Shown here: one piece after another, positions 18,304-27,238 of the stretch
How positions within the stretch are numbered: the first letter of the stretch is position 1
Layout of the letters: the number at the start of each line of letters is the position of its first letter
Assembly (NCBI RefSeq): GCF_019977735.1
Contig: NZ_AP025018.1
Coordinates: 11,040,580-11,104,579, forward strand
Source: Calothrix sp. PCC 7716
Lineage (GTDB): Bacteria; Cyanobacteriota; Cyanobacteriia; Cyanobacteriales; Nostocaceae
Length of the DNA stretch: 64,000 bases
Direction: 5' to 3'
Notes under the pieces: model-generated
The model's input: only the letters and a program-made list of their open reading frames with translations
Databases searched by the model: none
What the model was told of the DNA's origin: nothing
Made by a program: the position numbers and the translations under genes

Positions 18304-19377
18304 ATGGTAGATACACCAACACGATTATTGATTGCTGCGAGTGGCACCGGGGGGCATTTGTTCCCCGCAATTGCACTCTGCGAGAAATTGCCAGAGTATC
18401 AAATTGAATGGCTGGGTGTTCCCAATCGTCTGGAAACTCAGCTAGTTCCCAAACAGTATAAGCTGAATACCATATCTGTCGAAGGATTTCAAAAAGGTTT
18501 TGGAATTTCTTCACTCTTTACGCTTGGGAAACTTATTGGTTCCATCTTAGAAGTTCGCAAACTCCTTCATCATGGTAACTTCCAAGGAGTTTTTACCACA
18601 GGGGGTTATATCGCTGGACCATCGGTTATTGCCGCGCGTTCGCTTGGTTTACCCGTTATTCTCCACGAAGCAAATGCCCTACCCGGTAAAGTTACCCGCT
18701 TTTTTGGTCCTTGGTGCAATGCTGTCGCTGTGGGTTTTGACGTGGCTGCAAAGTATTTACCCAAAGCTAAAACTATTTACACCAGTACCCCTGTTCGGTC
18801 ACAATTTTTAGATGAAGCGATTGCCGCGACTTTAGATTTGCCAATTCCTGCCGAGGCGCCTTTAATAGTGGTATTCGGTGGTAGTCAAGGCGCCGTAGCT
18901 GTAAATAAATTAGTTCGACAATGCGCTCCAGCTTGGTTTGAAGCAGGCGCCTATATTGTTCACCTTACAGGAGAAAGTGACCCCGACGCTAACAGCTTAC
19001 AACATCCGCAGTATATATGTTTGCCATTTTTCGACAATATGGCAGCATTATTACGTAGAGCTAACTTAGCGATAAGCCGCTCAGGCGCAGGAAGTTTAAC
19101 CGAATTAGCAGTATGTGGCACCCCGTCAATATTAATACCTTATCCTTTTGCAGCAGAAGACCACCAAACCTATAATGCCAACGTGTTTACAGCCGTGAAC
19201 GCAGCATTATTATTTAAACAATCAGATTTAACAGCAGAAACTTTGCTTCACGAAGTATTACGCTTATTAAAATCTCCAGACGAACTGCGACAAATGGGAG
19301 AAAACTCCAAAGTTGTAGTCTTACCAGATAGCGCAGAAAAATTAGCACAGCTAGTACGTGAAGTAATAGAAAAATAA
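18304..19377 (+). CDS. murG: UDP-GlcNAc : undecaprenyl-PP-MurNAc-pentapeptide GlcNAc transferase
   Basis: 357 residues, full length for MurG, which adds GlcNAc to lipid I to form lipid II on the inner face of the membrane. Visible motifs: the GTGGHLFP loop at 14-21, FTTGGYIAGPSVIAA, HEANALPGKVTR, VFGGSQGAVAVN, SRSGAGSLTELAVCGTPSILIPYPFAAEDHQ. The context is not the usual mra cluster, as is common in cyanobacteria. Confidence 0.97.
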   Translation: MVDTPTRLLIAASGTGGHLFPAIALCEKLPEYQIEWLGVPNRLETQLVPKQYKLNTISVEGFQKGFGISSLFTLGKLIGSILEVRKLLHHGNFQGVFTTGGYIAGPSVIAARSLGLPVILHEANALPGKVTRFFGPWCNAVAVGFDVAAKYLPKAKTIYTSTPVRSQFLDEAIAATLDLPIPAEAPLIVVFGGSQGAVAVNKLVRQCAPAWFEAGAYIVHLTGESDPDANSLQHPQYICLPFFDNMAALLRRANLAISRSGAGSLTELAVCGTPSILIPYPFAAEDHQTYNANVFTAVNAALLFKQSDLTAETLLHEVLRLLKSPDELRQMGENSKVVVLPDSAEKLAQLVREVIEK

Positions 19378-19430
19378 CTAAATAACTAAATCAATATCTT
19401 GTAATATGTAATATCTTGTGGGATATAACA

Positions 19431-19460
19431 TCTTGTGGAACGGGCATCCTTGCCCGTTCT
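19431..19460. repeat. Dispersed palindromic repeat (TTGTGGAACGGGCATCC type)
   Basis: Inverted repeat GAACGGGCA/TGCCCGTTC preceded by CTTGTG. Sister copies lie at 8008, 29139, 38513 (reverse orientation) and 57127, always near gene ends. Confidence 0.75.
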
Positions 19461-19468
19461 TAACCACA

Positions 19469-19882
19469 TCACTTAATCATCGCCAAAGGATAATCAGGAG
19501 ATTGTGGATTAGCAATCAATTGCTGTTTTCTACAATCCACAAGCAAATCTAATTTCTCTAAAATAACTTGACCAATCAATACATCATTACCTACAACCAA
19601 AGCTTCATCAACAGTCTTACGTCCCAAACATTCAATAATCACAGGCCCAGTAAAACCAATAACTTCTTCACTACCATTTGCATATTGGGCCTTACGCTGA
19701 CCAATAATTCTTAAGCCCAACTCAGAAGCCATTTCTACAGGAATTACTAGAGAAACGGCGCCTGTGTCAACTAGTCCTTCTGCCTCAATTACCCGTAACA
19801 GTCTAGGAGCAAGCAAACCTCGATTTACCAATTCATCATCAATTGCATTTGTAAGGTTGATTCTGGCACGAACTGTCCCCAT
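19469..19882 (-). CDS. Clan AA (retropepsin-like) aspartic protease
   Basis: 137 residues. LVDTGAVSLVIP carries the DTG active site of single-domain, dimerising retropepsin-like proteases, and GNDVLIGQVILEKLDLLVD is the typical second half. These small proteins are widespread in cyanobacteria and often accompany toxin-antitoxin or repeat-rich regions. No partner is seen here. ATG at 19882. Confidence 0.85.
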   Translation of the reverse strand: MGTVRARINLTNAIDDELVNRGLLAPRLLRVIEAEGLVDTGAVSLVIPVEMASELGLRIIGQRKAQYANGSEEVIGFTGPVIIECLGRKTVDEALVVGNDVLIGQVILEKLDLLVDCRKQQLIANPQSPDYPLAMIK

Positions 19883-20112
19883 AAATTTACGTGTAATATA
19901 TTAGCACTATTTATTGTATCATTTATAATATGAGTTAAATAGAAAAATAGTATTTTTATATGATAAGCATATATTTATACTTAATGGTAAGTAACAATTT
20001 TGTACCCTTTGTCAATTTAACTTTATAGCTCACGCAGTATCTAGATAAAAGTTATGTTAAGTGTTATGATTAGATAATAAAACATAATAATATACTGATT
20101 AAGTAGTTAAAA

Positions 20113-20337
20113 ATGTCAGAACAAGAACCTGTTAATGTGTGGGATTATAAACCTTGGTGGTGTCAACCTTGGTCTATTTTACTAACTGGTACAACAATAA
20201 TCGGTGCCAGTTGGATTATATTTAAAATTATTTGGTTAACCATCATCGTTGCTATAGCAATATTGACATGGATGGGATTTGTTCTATTAGTATACCCTAA
20301 ATTAGTTGCAAATAGCGGGATGTTAGATGAGCAATAA
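20113..20337 (+). CDS. Small conserved cyanobacterial membrane protein (DUF6737-like)
   Basis: 74 residues: YKPWWCQPWSILLTG followed by two hydrophobic segments (about 20-41 and 43-65). The NVWDYKPWWCQPWSI start is a conserved cyanobacterial signature that I associate with DUF6737, with moderate certainty on the number. Function unknown. A hairpin follows at 20345-20384. Confidence 0.72.
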   Translation: MSEQEPVNVWDYKPWWCQPWSILLTGTTIIGASWIIFKIIWLTIIVAIAILTWMGFVLLVYPKLVANSGMLDEQ

Positions 20338-20344
20338 ATCAATA

Positions 20345-20384
20345 AGATACTCAGTTTTTGCAAAAATCGGGTATCTCAATTTTT
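20345..20384 (+). terminator. Possible intrinsic terminator after the small membrane protein gene
   Basis: AGATAC (20345-20350) pairs with GTATCT (20371-20376) around an A/T-rich loop, followed by CAATTTTT. The stem is short. Confidence 0.45.
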
Positions 20385-20537
20385 GTAAATTAAATTAAAA
20401 TTTATTATTTGTAAGGCTTCTTAATTTTAAATTATTAAACATTAATTGCTAACTATTACTTAAGAAAGAGCAGAAAATTCAAGAAAAAGTGCAATATTTA
20501 CAAACAGATAAGCTGTGAGGCTGGATTTTCAGCAATT

Positions 20538-21590
20538 ATGAAAATTGAACACGTTCACTTTTACGTGGAAGATGCCAAAGCTTGGCGTGACTGGTTTGTA
20601 AGTACTTTAGGTTTTGAAGCGGTAGACGACTACATGCTTCCTCCTTATCCTCTTGCTCACGAGAATGATAATCATACTTGCACTCAAGTAGTCAAAAGCG
20701 GTTCTATCTGCTTCGTACTATCTTCACCGTTATTACCTAACAGTCCAGTCGCTGAGTTTCTACGTCACCACCCACCTGGTGTAGTTGATGTGGCATTTAC
20801 TGTAGAAGATATTCAAGATATCATGGCGCGCGCTCATAATTACGGCGCCAAAATTTTGCAACCGATTAGTAAATATGGTTGGAATGGTACTTATACTCTA
20901 TTTAGCAAAATCAAAGCTTGGGGTTCCTTATCTCATACCTTAATCGAAACACACCTACGAACCACGAACCACGAACCACGAACCTTGGTCAACATCGACC
21001 ATATTGTATTAAATGTACCAACAGGGGAATTAGATAACGCTGTAACTTGGTACGAAAAAATACTTGATTTTCAACCACAGCAAAGTTTTAACATCCAAAC
21101 TGAAAATTCAGGGTTACACAGTCGGGTAATGATATCGCGTTGTGGTGGTGTACAGCTACCAATTAACCAACCTGCAACAGGTAACTCGCAAATTCAAGAG
21201 TTTCTGGACTTCAACCGAGGTGCAGGAATTCAACATATTGCTTTATCGTCGTCTAACCTACTGGAAACGATTTCTCTGTTTCGTTCTCGTAGCTTGCCCT
21301 TTTTAGTAGTTCCCCCAACTTATTATTCCAAGCTTGTAACTAGACCCGGTTTTCCACTTTCTCCATCCGAAATTGACTCCCTGACTCAACAAGAAATTTT
21401 AGTTGACTTTAGAGAAGATAATCCAGGCGCCTTATTGTTACAAATCTTTACTCAACCCATTTTCGGGCAACCGACATTTTTCTTTGAATTCATCGAACGT
21501 CGTAACCTCGCTAAAGGATTTGGGGAAGGCAATTTTCGGGCGCTATTTGAAGCTATCGAGCGCGAACAGTTAAAACGCGCTCTGGAGTAA
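20538..21590 (+). CDS. hpd: 4-hydroxyphenylpyruvate dioxygenase with a short repeat-derived linker
   Basis: 350 residues, two vicinal-oxygen-chelate domains (about 1-135 and 150-350). It converts 4-hydroxyphenylpyruvate to homogentisate, the tocopherol precursor. MKIEHVHFYVEDAKAWRDWF and NIDHIVLNVPTGELDNAVTWYEKIL begin the two halves (metal-binding His), and FFEFIERR near the end supplies the third ligand. Between the domains, residues about 140-149 (RTTNHEPRT) are encoded by a tandem ACGAACC heptamer array at about 20955-20985, tolerated in frame. Confidence 0.93.
   Translation: MKIEHVHFYVEDAKAWRDWFVSTLGFEAVDDYMLPPYPLAHENDNHTCTQVVKSGSICFVLSSPLLPNSPVAEFLRHHPPGVVDVAFTVEDIQDIMARAHNYGAKILQPISKYGWNGTYTLFSKIKAWGSLSHTLIETHLRTTNHEPRTLVNIDHIVLNVPTGELDNAVTWYEKILDFQPQQSFNIQTENSGLHSRVMISRCGGVQLPINQPATGNSQIQEFLDFNRGAGIQHIALSSSNLLETISLFRSRSLPFLVVPPTYYSKLVTRPGFPLSPSEIDSLTQQEILVDFREDNPGALLLQIFTQPIFGQPTFFFEFIERRNLAKGFGEGNFRALFEAIEREQLKRALE
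20955..20985 (+). repeat. ACGAACC heptamer tandem repeat inside hpd
   Basis: Four head-to-tail ACGAACC units within the coding sequence, at the linker between the two VOC domains. It is the same kind of heptameric short tandem repeat seen in intergenic DNA of this window. Confidence 0.8.
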
Positions 21591-21620
21591 CCATTCAAAT
21601 GTCAAATTAAATGTCAAATT

Positions 21621-21643
21621 CCCGATTTGTTCACTAAATCGGG
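21621..21643 (+). terminator. Hairpin after hpd
   Basis: CCCGATTT (21621-21628) and AAATCGGG (21636-21643) form an eight-pair stem with a seven-base loop, 30 bases after the hpd stop. No strong T tract follows. Confidence 0.5.
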
Positions 21644-21775
21644 AACCTAAAAACTTTATATTAGATTTTTCAATATTTTATATAAGTTATTCAAAACTTT
21701 ATACTGTCACAAGTCGTTCTTAACTGGGGTAGTGTGATAACGAAATATTAAGATTATTAAACTAATAATAAAAAT

Positions 21776-22462
21776 ATGTTAAGAATATTTACAGATTTTG
21801 ATGGTCCAATAGTTGACGTATCCGAACGGTATTATCGGGTATATGAGCTTTGTTTAGAAAAAACTCGGCATCCCGAACAAGAGGTGCGGTTGCTACCGAA
21901 ACAGGAATTTTGGCTTTTAAAGCGTGACCGGGTTCCTGAAAAACAAATTGGTATTATTTCAGGATTAAGTGAAGACCAAGCAACTGCGTTCGCTTCTCTA
22001 CGTAAAAACACAGTGCATACCCAGCCTTATTTTGAACATGATACGTTGGCGCCAGATGCGGTTGAGGCACTAACAAAAATTAAACAGCTTAATATAGACC
22101 TAGCAGTAATGACAATGCGACGTGTAAGTGAACTAGATTTCGCGTTTAAACAGCATGACTTGGGGAGGTTTTTCCCAGAAAATCGGTGTTACTGTCTCAA
22201 TAATGACTACGTTAAAACCCGCGATGTTGATGATAAGCCTTTACTAATGGAGCGCGCGCTAACAGAGTTACCGAAAGCTACAAATACGTGGATGATAGGA
22301 GACACAGAAGCGGATATTGCTGCTGCAAAAAAACATAGCATCAAAGTTATAGCTGTAGAATGCGGTATTCGCAGTCGCAAGCAATTAGAGAGTTTTCAGC
22401 CAGATTTAATTGTTAAAAACTTGAGCGCTGCCGTCGAAATCGCTTTGAATAGTGCTGAGTAG
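21776..22462 (+). CDS. HAD-superfamily phosphatase
   Basis: 228 residues. TDFDGPIVD at 6-14 holds the nucleophilic Asp; VMTMRR, DDKPLLM and MIGDTEADIAAAKKH are motifs II-IV. It is similar in layout to phosphoglycolate phosphatase-like hydrolases, but the substrate cannot be told. The gene ends just before the longest heptamer repeat array of the window. Confidence 0.85.
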   Translation: MLRIFTDFDGPIVDVSERYYRVYELCLEKTRHPEQEVRLLPKQEFWLLKRDRVPEKQIGIISGLSEDQATAFASLRKNTVHTQPYFEHDTLAPDAVEALTKIKQLNIDLAVMTMRRVSELDFAFKQHDLGRFFPENRCYCLNNDYVKTRDVDDKPLLMERALTELPKATNTWMIGDTEADIAAAKKHSIKVIAVECGIRSRKQLESFQPDLIVKNLSAAVEIALNSAE

Positions 22463-22640
22463 AAAGTGCTGAGTGCTGAGTGAAATTAGGAGTTAGGAGT
22501 TAGGAGTTAGGAGTTAGGAGTTAGGAGTTAGGAGTTAGGAGTTAGGAGTTAGGAGTTAGGAGTTAGGAGTTAGGAGTTAGGAATAAAACTCAGCACTCAG
22601 CACTCAGCACTCAGTACTCATCACTCATCACTCAGCACTC
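22452..22640. repeat. Heptameric short tandem repeat cluster (TTAGGAG)~14 flanked by AGTGCTG/CAGCACT arrays
   Basis: AGTGCTG units on the left (about 22452-22482), then TTAGGAG repeated 13.9 times (22486-22582), then CAGCACT units, the inverse of AGTGCTG (about 22588-22640). The flanking arrays are complementary, so a transcript would fold into a long hairpin around the TTAGGAG tract. This is the classic heptamer STRR type of filamentous cyanobacteria. Confidence 0.95.
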
Positions 22641-23266
22641 TAACGGAGAAAGCTACTAATAAGCCACAGTAGGACAAAAGTGAATACTGTGGAAAATTGA
22701 TCTACGCTTATGCCGACCATAGCAATTTGTGATATTAAGCCAGCAGCTATTAGTCCTCCACCAATTAAACCAATCATCAACCCTGCAAAAGTCCATAGCA
22801 CAGCTCTGCCGAGTCGATTTTCTTTGCGGTTCAAAAAGTAAACGCTAATACCAACACCCAATATCAGTGACAGTTGTAGAACTTGGTCGCCTGTTGTTTT
22901 ATAGAAGATAGAAATTGCACTCAAACCCAAATACCATACCAATGGTAAAACTACGTCACCCGGAGTTGGCTTATCGAGCATTCTATTCAACCAAGTTGGA
23001 GACTGGTCGCGTTTTGATAAACTTTCTTGCGGCGGCGCGCTTATAATACGCTCAGGAAATCGAATACGTTCAGGCACCTTGATTTTTCCTTCTTGACGCA
23101 TCCGCAAGCGGTCCATTAAAACAGCATCATAGGCAGCTTCGACTAACTCAACACGTTTACTGTCGCCTTTACACTGTTCTAAAAGCCGACTACGCGCATT
23201 TTGTATATCCTCGAAGGTTGCATCTTCTGATACCCCAAGTTTTTCGTAGGGATTTTGGTCGCTCAT
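22640..23266 (-). CDS. CPP1-like (DUF3353) J-like membrane protein
   Basis: 208 residues. A J-domain-like N-terminus (NPYEKLGVSEDATFEDIQNARSRLL) without the HPD triad is followed by a soluble linker (about 70-110) and three or four hydrophobic helices (about 115-208). It is related to the plant chaperone-like protein of POR1 (CPP1), which stabilises protochlorophyllide oxidoreductase; in cyanobacteria the role is less clear. The stop lies next to the repeat cluster. Confidence 0.85.
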   Translation of the reverse strand: MSDQNPYEKLGVSEDATFEDIQNARSRLLEQCKGDSKRVELVEAAYDAVLMDRLRMRQEGKIKVPERIRFPERIISAPPQESLSKRDQSPTWLNRMLDKPTPGDVVLPLVWYLGLSAISIFYKTTGDQVLQLSLILGVGISVYFLNRKENRLGRAVLWTFAGLMIGLIGGGLIAAGLISQIAMVGISVDQFSTVFTFVLLWLISSFLR

Positions 23267-24030
23267 GGGAGTTAATTATTTTAGCCTCAGTACTAGGCGT
23301 GCTTAATGTAAAAAACAAACGAATTAAAGCTTGCCTTACGGTTTTTATCTGCCGAAACCAAGTTTTGCGCTTATGAACAAGTTTAAACTAGGTTCCGCTC
23401 ATAATATATATATATATATTCTAACTGGATATTAGCACGAGTTTTTTAATAAAAGTCTGGTAGTTTTAACTATGGTTACTTTAACATATTGCAATAACTC
23501 AGTGTATCCCCCCATGCCGCTACTGGGTAGTAAGCTCTACTCTAGAATTTAAGTTAAGAATACCATTACTGTAGCGTATACAACATGTTACATCTTTTTT
23601 TTCCGACTTGGTTACTCACCGTGCCGTAAACTTTGCTTTAATTAGTAAGCGTCATAATCCTTTATGGTGTGTAGCTATAACTTAATTTTAAATCGAGCGC
23701 GAATTTAATTACATAGTAACTAGGATAACGAAAGTATCATGCAGTACTATGAAGATACCGTTAAGATTTAATGCATCTACGGGCGTAATTACTTAAGGCG
23801 TGCCAAAACCTCACAATTATCGGAAATTTGTATCCCAGTCAATTAGCAATTGTAGCTCCGGGTTATAATTCTCCGCAATCCTGATTACACTGGATGAGGT
23901 GTAAAACATCAGGGAAAAGTGTAAGGCGCCTTGTAGATTGTTATTACCCACCACTTGAACAGCGTTGCAGAAGCAAATCTCACATGCTTGTTGCACGCAC
24001 ATTTAATCCTATAAATTTTTGTAAGAAGAG
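23267..24030. other. 764-bp intergenic region before the response regulator gene
   Basis: No gene is recognised. It contains a TA dinucleotide run at about 23402-23420 and an imperfect stem at 23880-23913 (CCTGATTACAC pairing with GTGTA, AAAC bulge, ATCAGG) about 120 bases before the ATG. It is long enough for a complex leader or an unrecognised small RNA. Confidence 0.45.
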
Positions 24031-24756
24031 ATGGTCATGGCTCCTGCCAAGATTCTTGTTGTCGATGACGACCCAGCGGTTCGTAACCTAATCCAACGCT
24101 TTCTTAGCAAGCAAAGCTACCAGGTCGAAGCTGCCGAAGACGGCAAGTCAGCCCTAGCATTGTTCGAGCAGTTTAACCCTGATTTGGTAATTCTAGATGT
24201 GAATTTACCAGATGTTATTGGGTTTAACCTCTGCCAAGAGATGCAAAGCCGCAATGGTGTTTTTGTATTAATGCTAACTAGCCGCGCTGACGAAGCCGAT
24301 AAAATTCGCGGTTTCTCAAAAGGTGCCGATGACTACTTAACCAAGCCATTTGGTTTGGGAGAGTTAGAAGTACGAGTCGCTGCCATTTTAAAACGCCAGC
24401 GAGTAGTTACCACAGCCGAACAAAAACGCTTGGTATTTGAAAAGCTGATGATAGACCCGGTGCGACGCGAGGTGACATTAAACAGCCAACCAGTGCTGTT
24501 GACTGCCTTGGAATTTGACTTATTGCATTTCCTTGCTAGCCACCCAGGTCGTGTTTGGCGCCGAGCTGAACTGATTCAGGAGGTGTGGGATTATGAATAT
24601 GTTGGCGACCAACGAGTCGTTGACGTTCATATCGGTCAAATTCGCAAAAAAATCGAAGCTGACGCCAGTCAGCCAGCTTTAATTCAAACTGTTCGCGGTG
24701 TTGGATATAAGTTTGAATGTCCAACTCACCCGCAGGAACAAAAAGCTGCTATTTGA
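24031..24756 (+). CDS. OmpR-family two-component response regulator
   Basis: 241 residues: a receiver domain (Asp triplet at 12-14, phospho-acceptor Asp at about 56 in VILDVNLPD, Lys in LTKPFG at about 108) and a winged-helix DNA-binding domain (about 135-233; RVVDVHIGQIRKKIE and TVRGVGYKFE). No cognate kinase adjoins. AAGAAGAG lies just before ATG 24031; ATG 24037 (MAPAKIL) is an alternative start. The specific regulon is not deducible. Confidence 0.9.
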   Translation: MVMAPAKILVVDDDPAVRNLIQRFLSKQSYQVEAAEDGKSALALFEQFNPDLVILDVNLPDVIGFNLCQEMQSRNGVFVLMLTSRADEADKIRGFSKGADDYLTKPFGLGELEVRVAAILKRQRVVTTAEQKRLVFEKLMIDPVRREVTLNSQPVLLTALEFDLLHFLASHPGRVWRRAELIQEVWDYEYVGDQRVVDVHIGQIRKKIEADASQPALIQTVRGVGYKFECPTHPQEQKAAI

Positions 24757-24825
24757 AACCAAACCAAAAGAAATTTAAAATCTACACAGTTTGATTCAAA
24801 CCTCGCGCTTTCTCAACCTTTATAG

Positions 24826-24857
24826 TATTAAGCAGCCAATTAAATTGCTGCTTAATA
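24826..24857 (+). terminator. Perfect hairpin after the response regulator gene
   Basis: TATTAAGCAGC and GCTGCTTAATA form an 11-pair stem with a CAATTAAATT loop, 70 bases after the stop codon. No T tract follows. Confidence 0.5.
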
Positions 24858-24967
24858 TAAATTTAACTATTTAGCGTCAGCAATAAATTAAATTTATCAT
24901 TCAACCACTTTAAACTTAATAAACATATAGCTTTATAAATAGATAATTGCTATTTGGCTATATTAAC

Positions 24968-25007
24968 ATAAAGCAATCGCTATCGATAAGCGATTGCTTT
25001 ATTTTAT
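24968..25007 (+). terminator. Strong intrinsic terminator-like hairpin
   Basis: ATAAAGCAATCGCT (24968-24981) pairs perfectly with AGCGATTGCTTTAT (24989-25002) around ATCGATA and is followed by TTTATT. It lies between the response regulator and the convergent DUF2811 gene and could serve both strands. Confidence 0.65.
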
Positions 25008-25092
25008 TCCTTGGACAAAAAGTACTTATTTTTTGTTAACTTTAGGTTTTTGGGTAATACATATTAACCTGTCGTAACATCTAATAGCCCAC

Positions 25093-25290
25093 CTAGGAGT
25101 GGTGGAACAGCGTTTCAAGGTAAACGCGCGCAGTACGACGGTCACTTTCACCATTCTGGAGCAAGAACAACGACAAAGCCGCCGTTAGCACCCGGTTTTG
25201 ATCCCAATCAGGATGAGTTTCCAAGTAGGTTTTGAGAGATTCGTGGAGGGTATCAGGAATTTCTGTGAATATATTAACTGTTGCGTTCAT
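25093..25290 (-). CDS. DUF2811 family protein
   Basis: 65 residues (NIFTEIPDTLHESLKTYLETHPDWDQNRVLTAALSLFLLQNG). The pattern resembles a ribbon-helix-helix or small DNA-binding protein and matches the cyanobacterial DUF2811 family. Function unknown. Confidence 0.85.
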   Translation of the reverse strand: MNATVNIFTEIPDTLHESLKTYLETHPDWDQNRVLTAALSLFLLQNGESDRRTARVYLETLFHHS

Positions 25291-25560
25291 GCGTCTCTTG
25301 TCTCCATGTCTCGTCCGTCAATCTTTCGTTGCCTGTTTAAAAAAGCAAGCCGAATTATTGTGCGAAACAGAAGGTGGGTTTGTCAATGCTGCGAAATGTT
25401 ACAAGATAATTCATGAAAAATAAATATTTACGTGAGAATAAGTGTTTGAGCCTCAAAAACTTTACTTATCTTTACAATAACTCAGTATGATATGTAAAAG
25501 AGTGACCATCACAAAAAATCCACAAGCTACTATACACAGTCGATTCAATCGTGAAATAGC

Positions 25561-25601
25561 TGTGGAAAACTTACCCTCTCCTGTGGAAAACTTGTGGAAT
25601 T
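25561..25601. promoter_or_regulatory. Cluster of DnaA-box-like 9-mers
   Basis: TGTGGAAAA occurs at 25561-25569 and 25582-25590, and TGTGGAATT at 25593-25601. The complement TTTTCCACA is the box reported for cyanobacterial DnaA. Spacings of 21 and 11 bp put them on one helix face. A weaker AAATCCACA lies at about 25517. The cluster is in the 379-bp gap between the DUF2811 and MFS genes. Confidence 0.45.
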
Positions 25602-25669
25602 AGTGAGGATTATAGAAAGTGAATGATAAGAATTACAAAAAAGTAAATTTTAATTAACAATTTGATAGT

Positions 25670-26914
25670 ATGAAATTACTACGCAAGCCAAGTTTTCCGA
25701 AGTGGCTATTCGCTATTCATCCACAAGTATGGATTTTAGCCATTGGTCGCTTCTTGTCAGAGGTGGGAACCGGATTCACTTTGTTTTATGCCCCAATATT
25801 CTTTGTTAATCAAGTTGGTTTAAGTGCTACCGAAGTGGGTTTTGCTTTGGGTACTGGTTCAGTTGCTGGCATTTTTGGCAGAATACTGGGTGGTTCACTT
25901 ACTGACTCTCCTCAATGCGGGCGCCGACGTACATTATTACTAGCTACTGGAATTGCAGCAATTGGTTCGTCAGTACTAGCAACGACTTATAGTTTTATCA
26001 CTTTAATAATTGGAAATTTAATTTATGGGTTTGCGACGGGGTTATATTGGCCCTCAACAGAGGCAGTTGTAGCTGACTTGACGGTAAATAGTAATAGGCG
26101 CCTATCTTTTGCCATTACCCGATTAGCAGATAATTTGGGAATGGGAATGGGAATAGTTTTGGCGGGAATTGTAATTTCGACAACAAATAATTACCGTTTA
26201 TTGTTCACCGCTGATGCGATCTCATTTCTTGTATTTTTCGTGGTAATCTGGATTGCAATTAGCGAAACATTAGTAGTCGAAGATAAAAAATCCGAACAAG
26301 GGCAGTATTTAAATGCTTGGGTAACAGCGCTGCAAAATCGTCAGCTTTGTATTTTTGTGGTGGTGAATATTATTTTTACAACATATATATCTCAACTTCA
26401 TAGCACTTTACCTTTATATTTCAAGAATTCTGTAAATATTCAAGGTGCCAAGAGTATATTCAGCGAAAGTGATATTAGTGCTTTATTTGCTTGGCATTTA
26501 GTCGTGGCAATTTTTGCTCAGTTACCAGTTGCCCGAATTTTAAATCGTTTTTCTCATACGCAAGCTTTAACGGTTAGCGCGTGCTTTTGGGCATTAGGCT
26601 TTGGTTTAGTTTGGCAAACAGGCGCCTTAGTATCAAAAGAGATGGCTATTGCTGCTTTGGGTGTGTTTGCTATTGCAATTGTTTCGTATACACCATATGC
26701 AGTAGCGCTTGTGAGTGACTTGGCGCCTGCTTCACAACGTGGAGTGTATTTATCAATTAACTCACTCTGCTGGGCTTGTGGATATTTTATTGGGCCAATT
26801 TTAGGTGGTTGGGTCTTGGACAATGGTGTAATAGAAACTTATTGGATTAGTTTAGCTTTTAGTGTAATCATTACGATTATGATTTTGCAATACCTTCAAA
26901 AAATGCGCTCGTAG
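25670..26914 (+). CDS. Major facilitator superfamily transporter
   Basis: 414 residues with 12 predicted membrane segments. GRILGGSLTDSPQCGRRRTLLL is the conserved loop 2-3 signature (G-x-x-x-D-x-x-G-R-R). It is most like drug or multi-substrate efflux proteins, but the substrate is not deducible. A short TTAGGAG repeat begins at its stop codon. Confidence 0.88.
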   Translation: MKLLRKPSFPKWLFAIHPQVWILAIGRFLSEVGTGFTLFYAPIFFVNQVGLSATEVGFALGTGSVAGIFGRILGGSLTDSPQCGRRRTLLLATGIAAIGSSVLATTYSFITLIIGNLIYGFATGLYWPSTEAVVADLTVNSNRRLSFAITRLADNLGMGMGIVLAGIVISTTNNYRLLFTADAISFLVFFVVIWIAISETLVVEDKKSEQGQYLNAWVTALQNRQLCIFVVVNIIFTTYISQLHSTLPLYFKNSVNIQGAKSIFSESDISALFAWHLVVAIFAQLPVARILNRFSHTQALTVSACFWALGFGLVWQTGALVSKEMAIAALGVFAIAIVSYTPYAVALVSDLAPASQRGVYLSINSLCWACGYFIGPILGGWVLDNGVIETYWISLAFSVIITIMILQYLQKMRS

Positions 26915-27238
26915 AAATTAGGAGTTAGGAGTTAGGAGTTTCAACTAATTATCTCAGCACTCAAAACTCAGCACTCAGCACTTAATAATAACCATAAGAT
27001 TTATCAATCAAAGATTGTGTCAATTGTTGATGGAAATACATTTACTATATTAAATACACTTGATGTAACAACATTTACATTCTTAAAATAGTGTATCTAT
27101 CATAAGTATCGTTTTTTTGCAAGGCTTAATTTGTATAAAATGATATTAGCTCTAATCAAATATTCTTCGTTAATTAGTGGGTGTAGGTTAATTTTGCAAT
27201 TGAGCAGATTAAATTAATTTCAAGTGTGAGGAGTAACA
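26915..27238. repeat. Heptamer repeats and porin leader
   Basis: TTAGGAG x3 (26918-26940), then CAGCACT units (about 26953-26983). The remaining 250 bases are AT-rich and should carry the porin promoter. GTGAGGAG lies just before the porin ATG. Confidence 0.7.

Noticed and set aside
22486-22582. Regular repeats that might suggest a CRISPR array
   Set aside because: The units are seven bases and contiguous, without spacers; these are heptameric tandem repeats.
23267-24030. Possible small RNA gene in the long gap before the response regulator
   Set aside because: Only a TA run and one bulged hairpin are visible; nothing matches a known RNA and there is no clear promoter-terminator pair.
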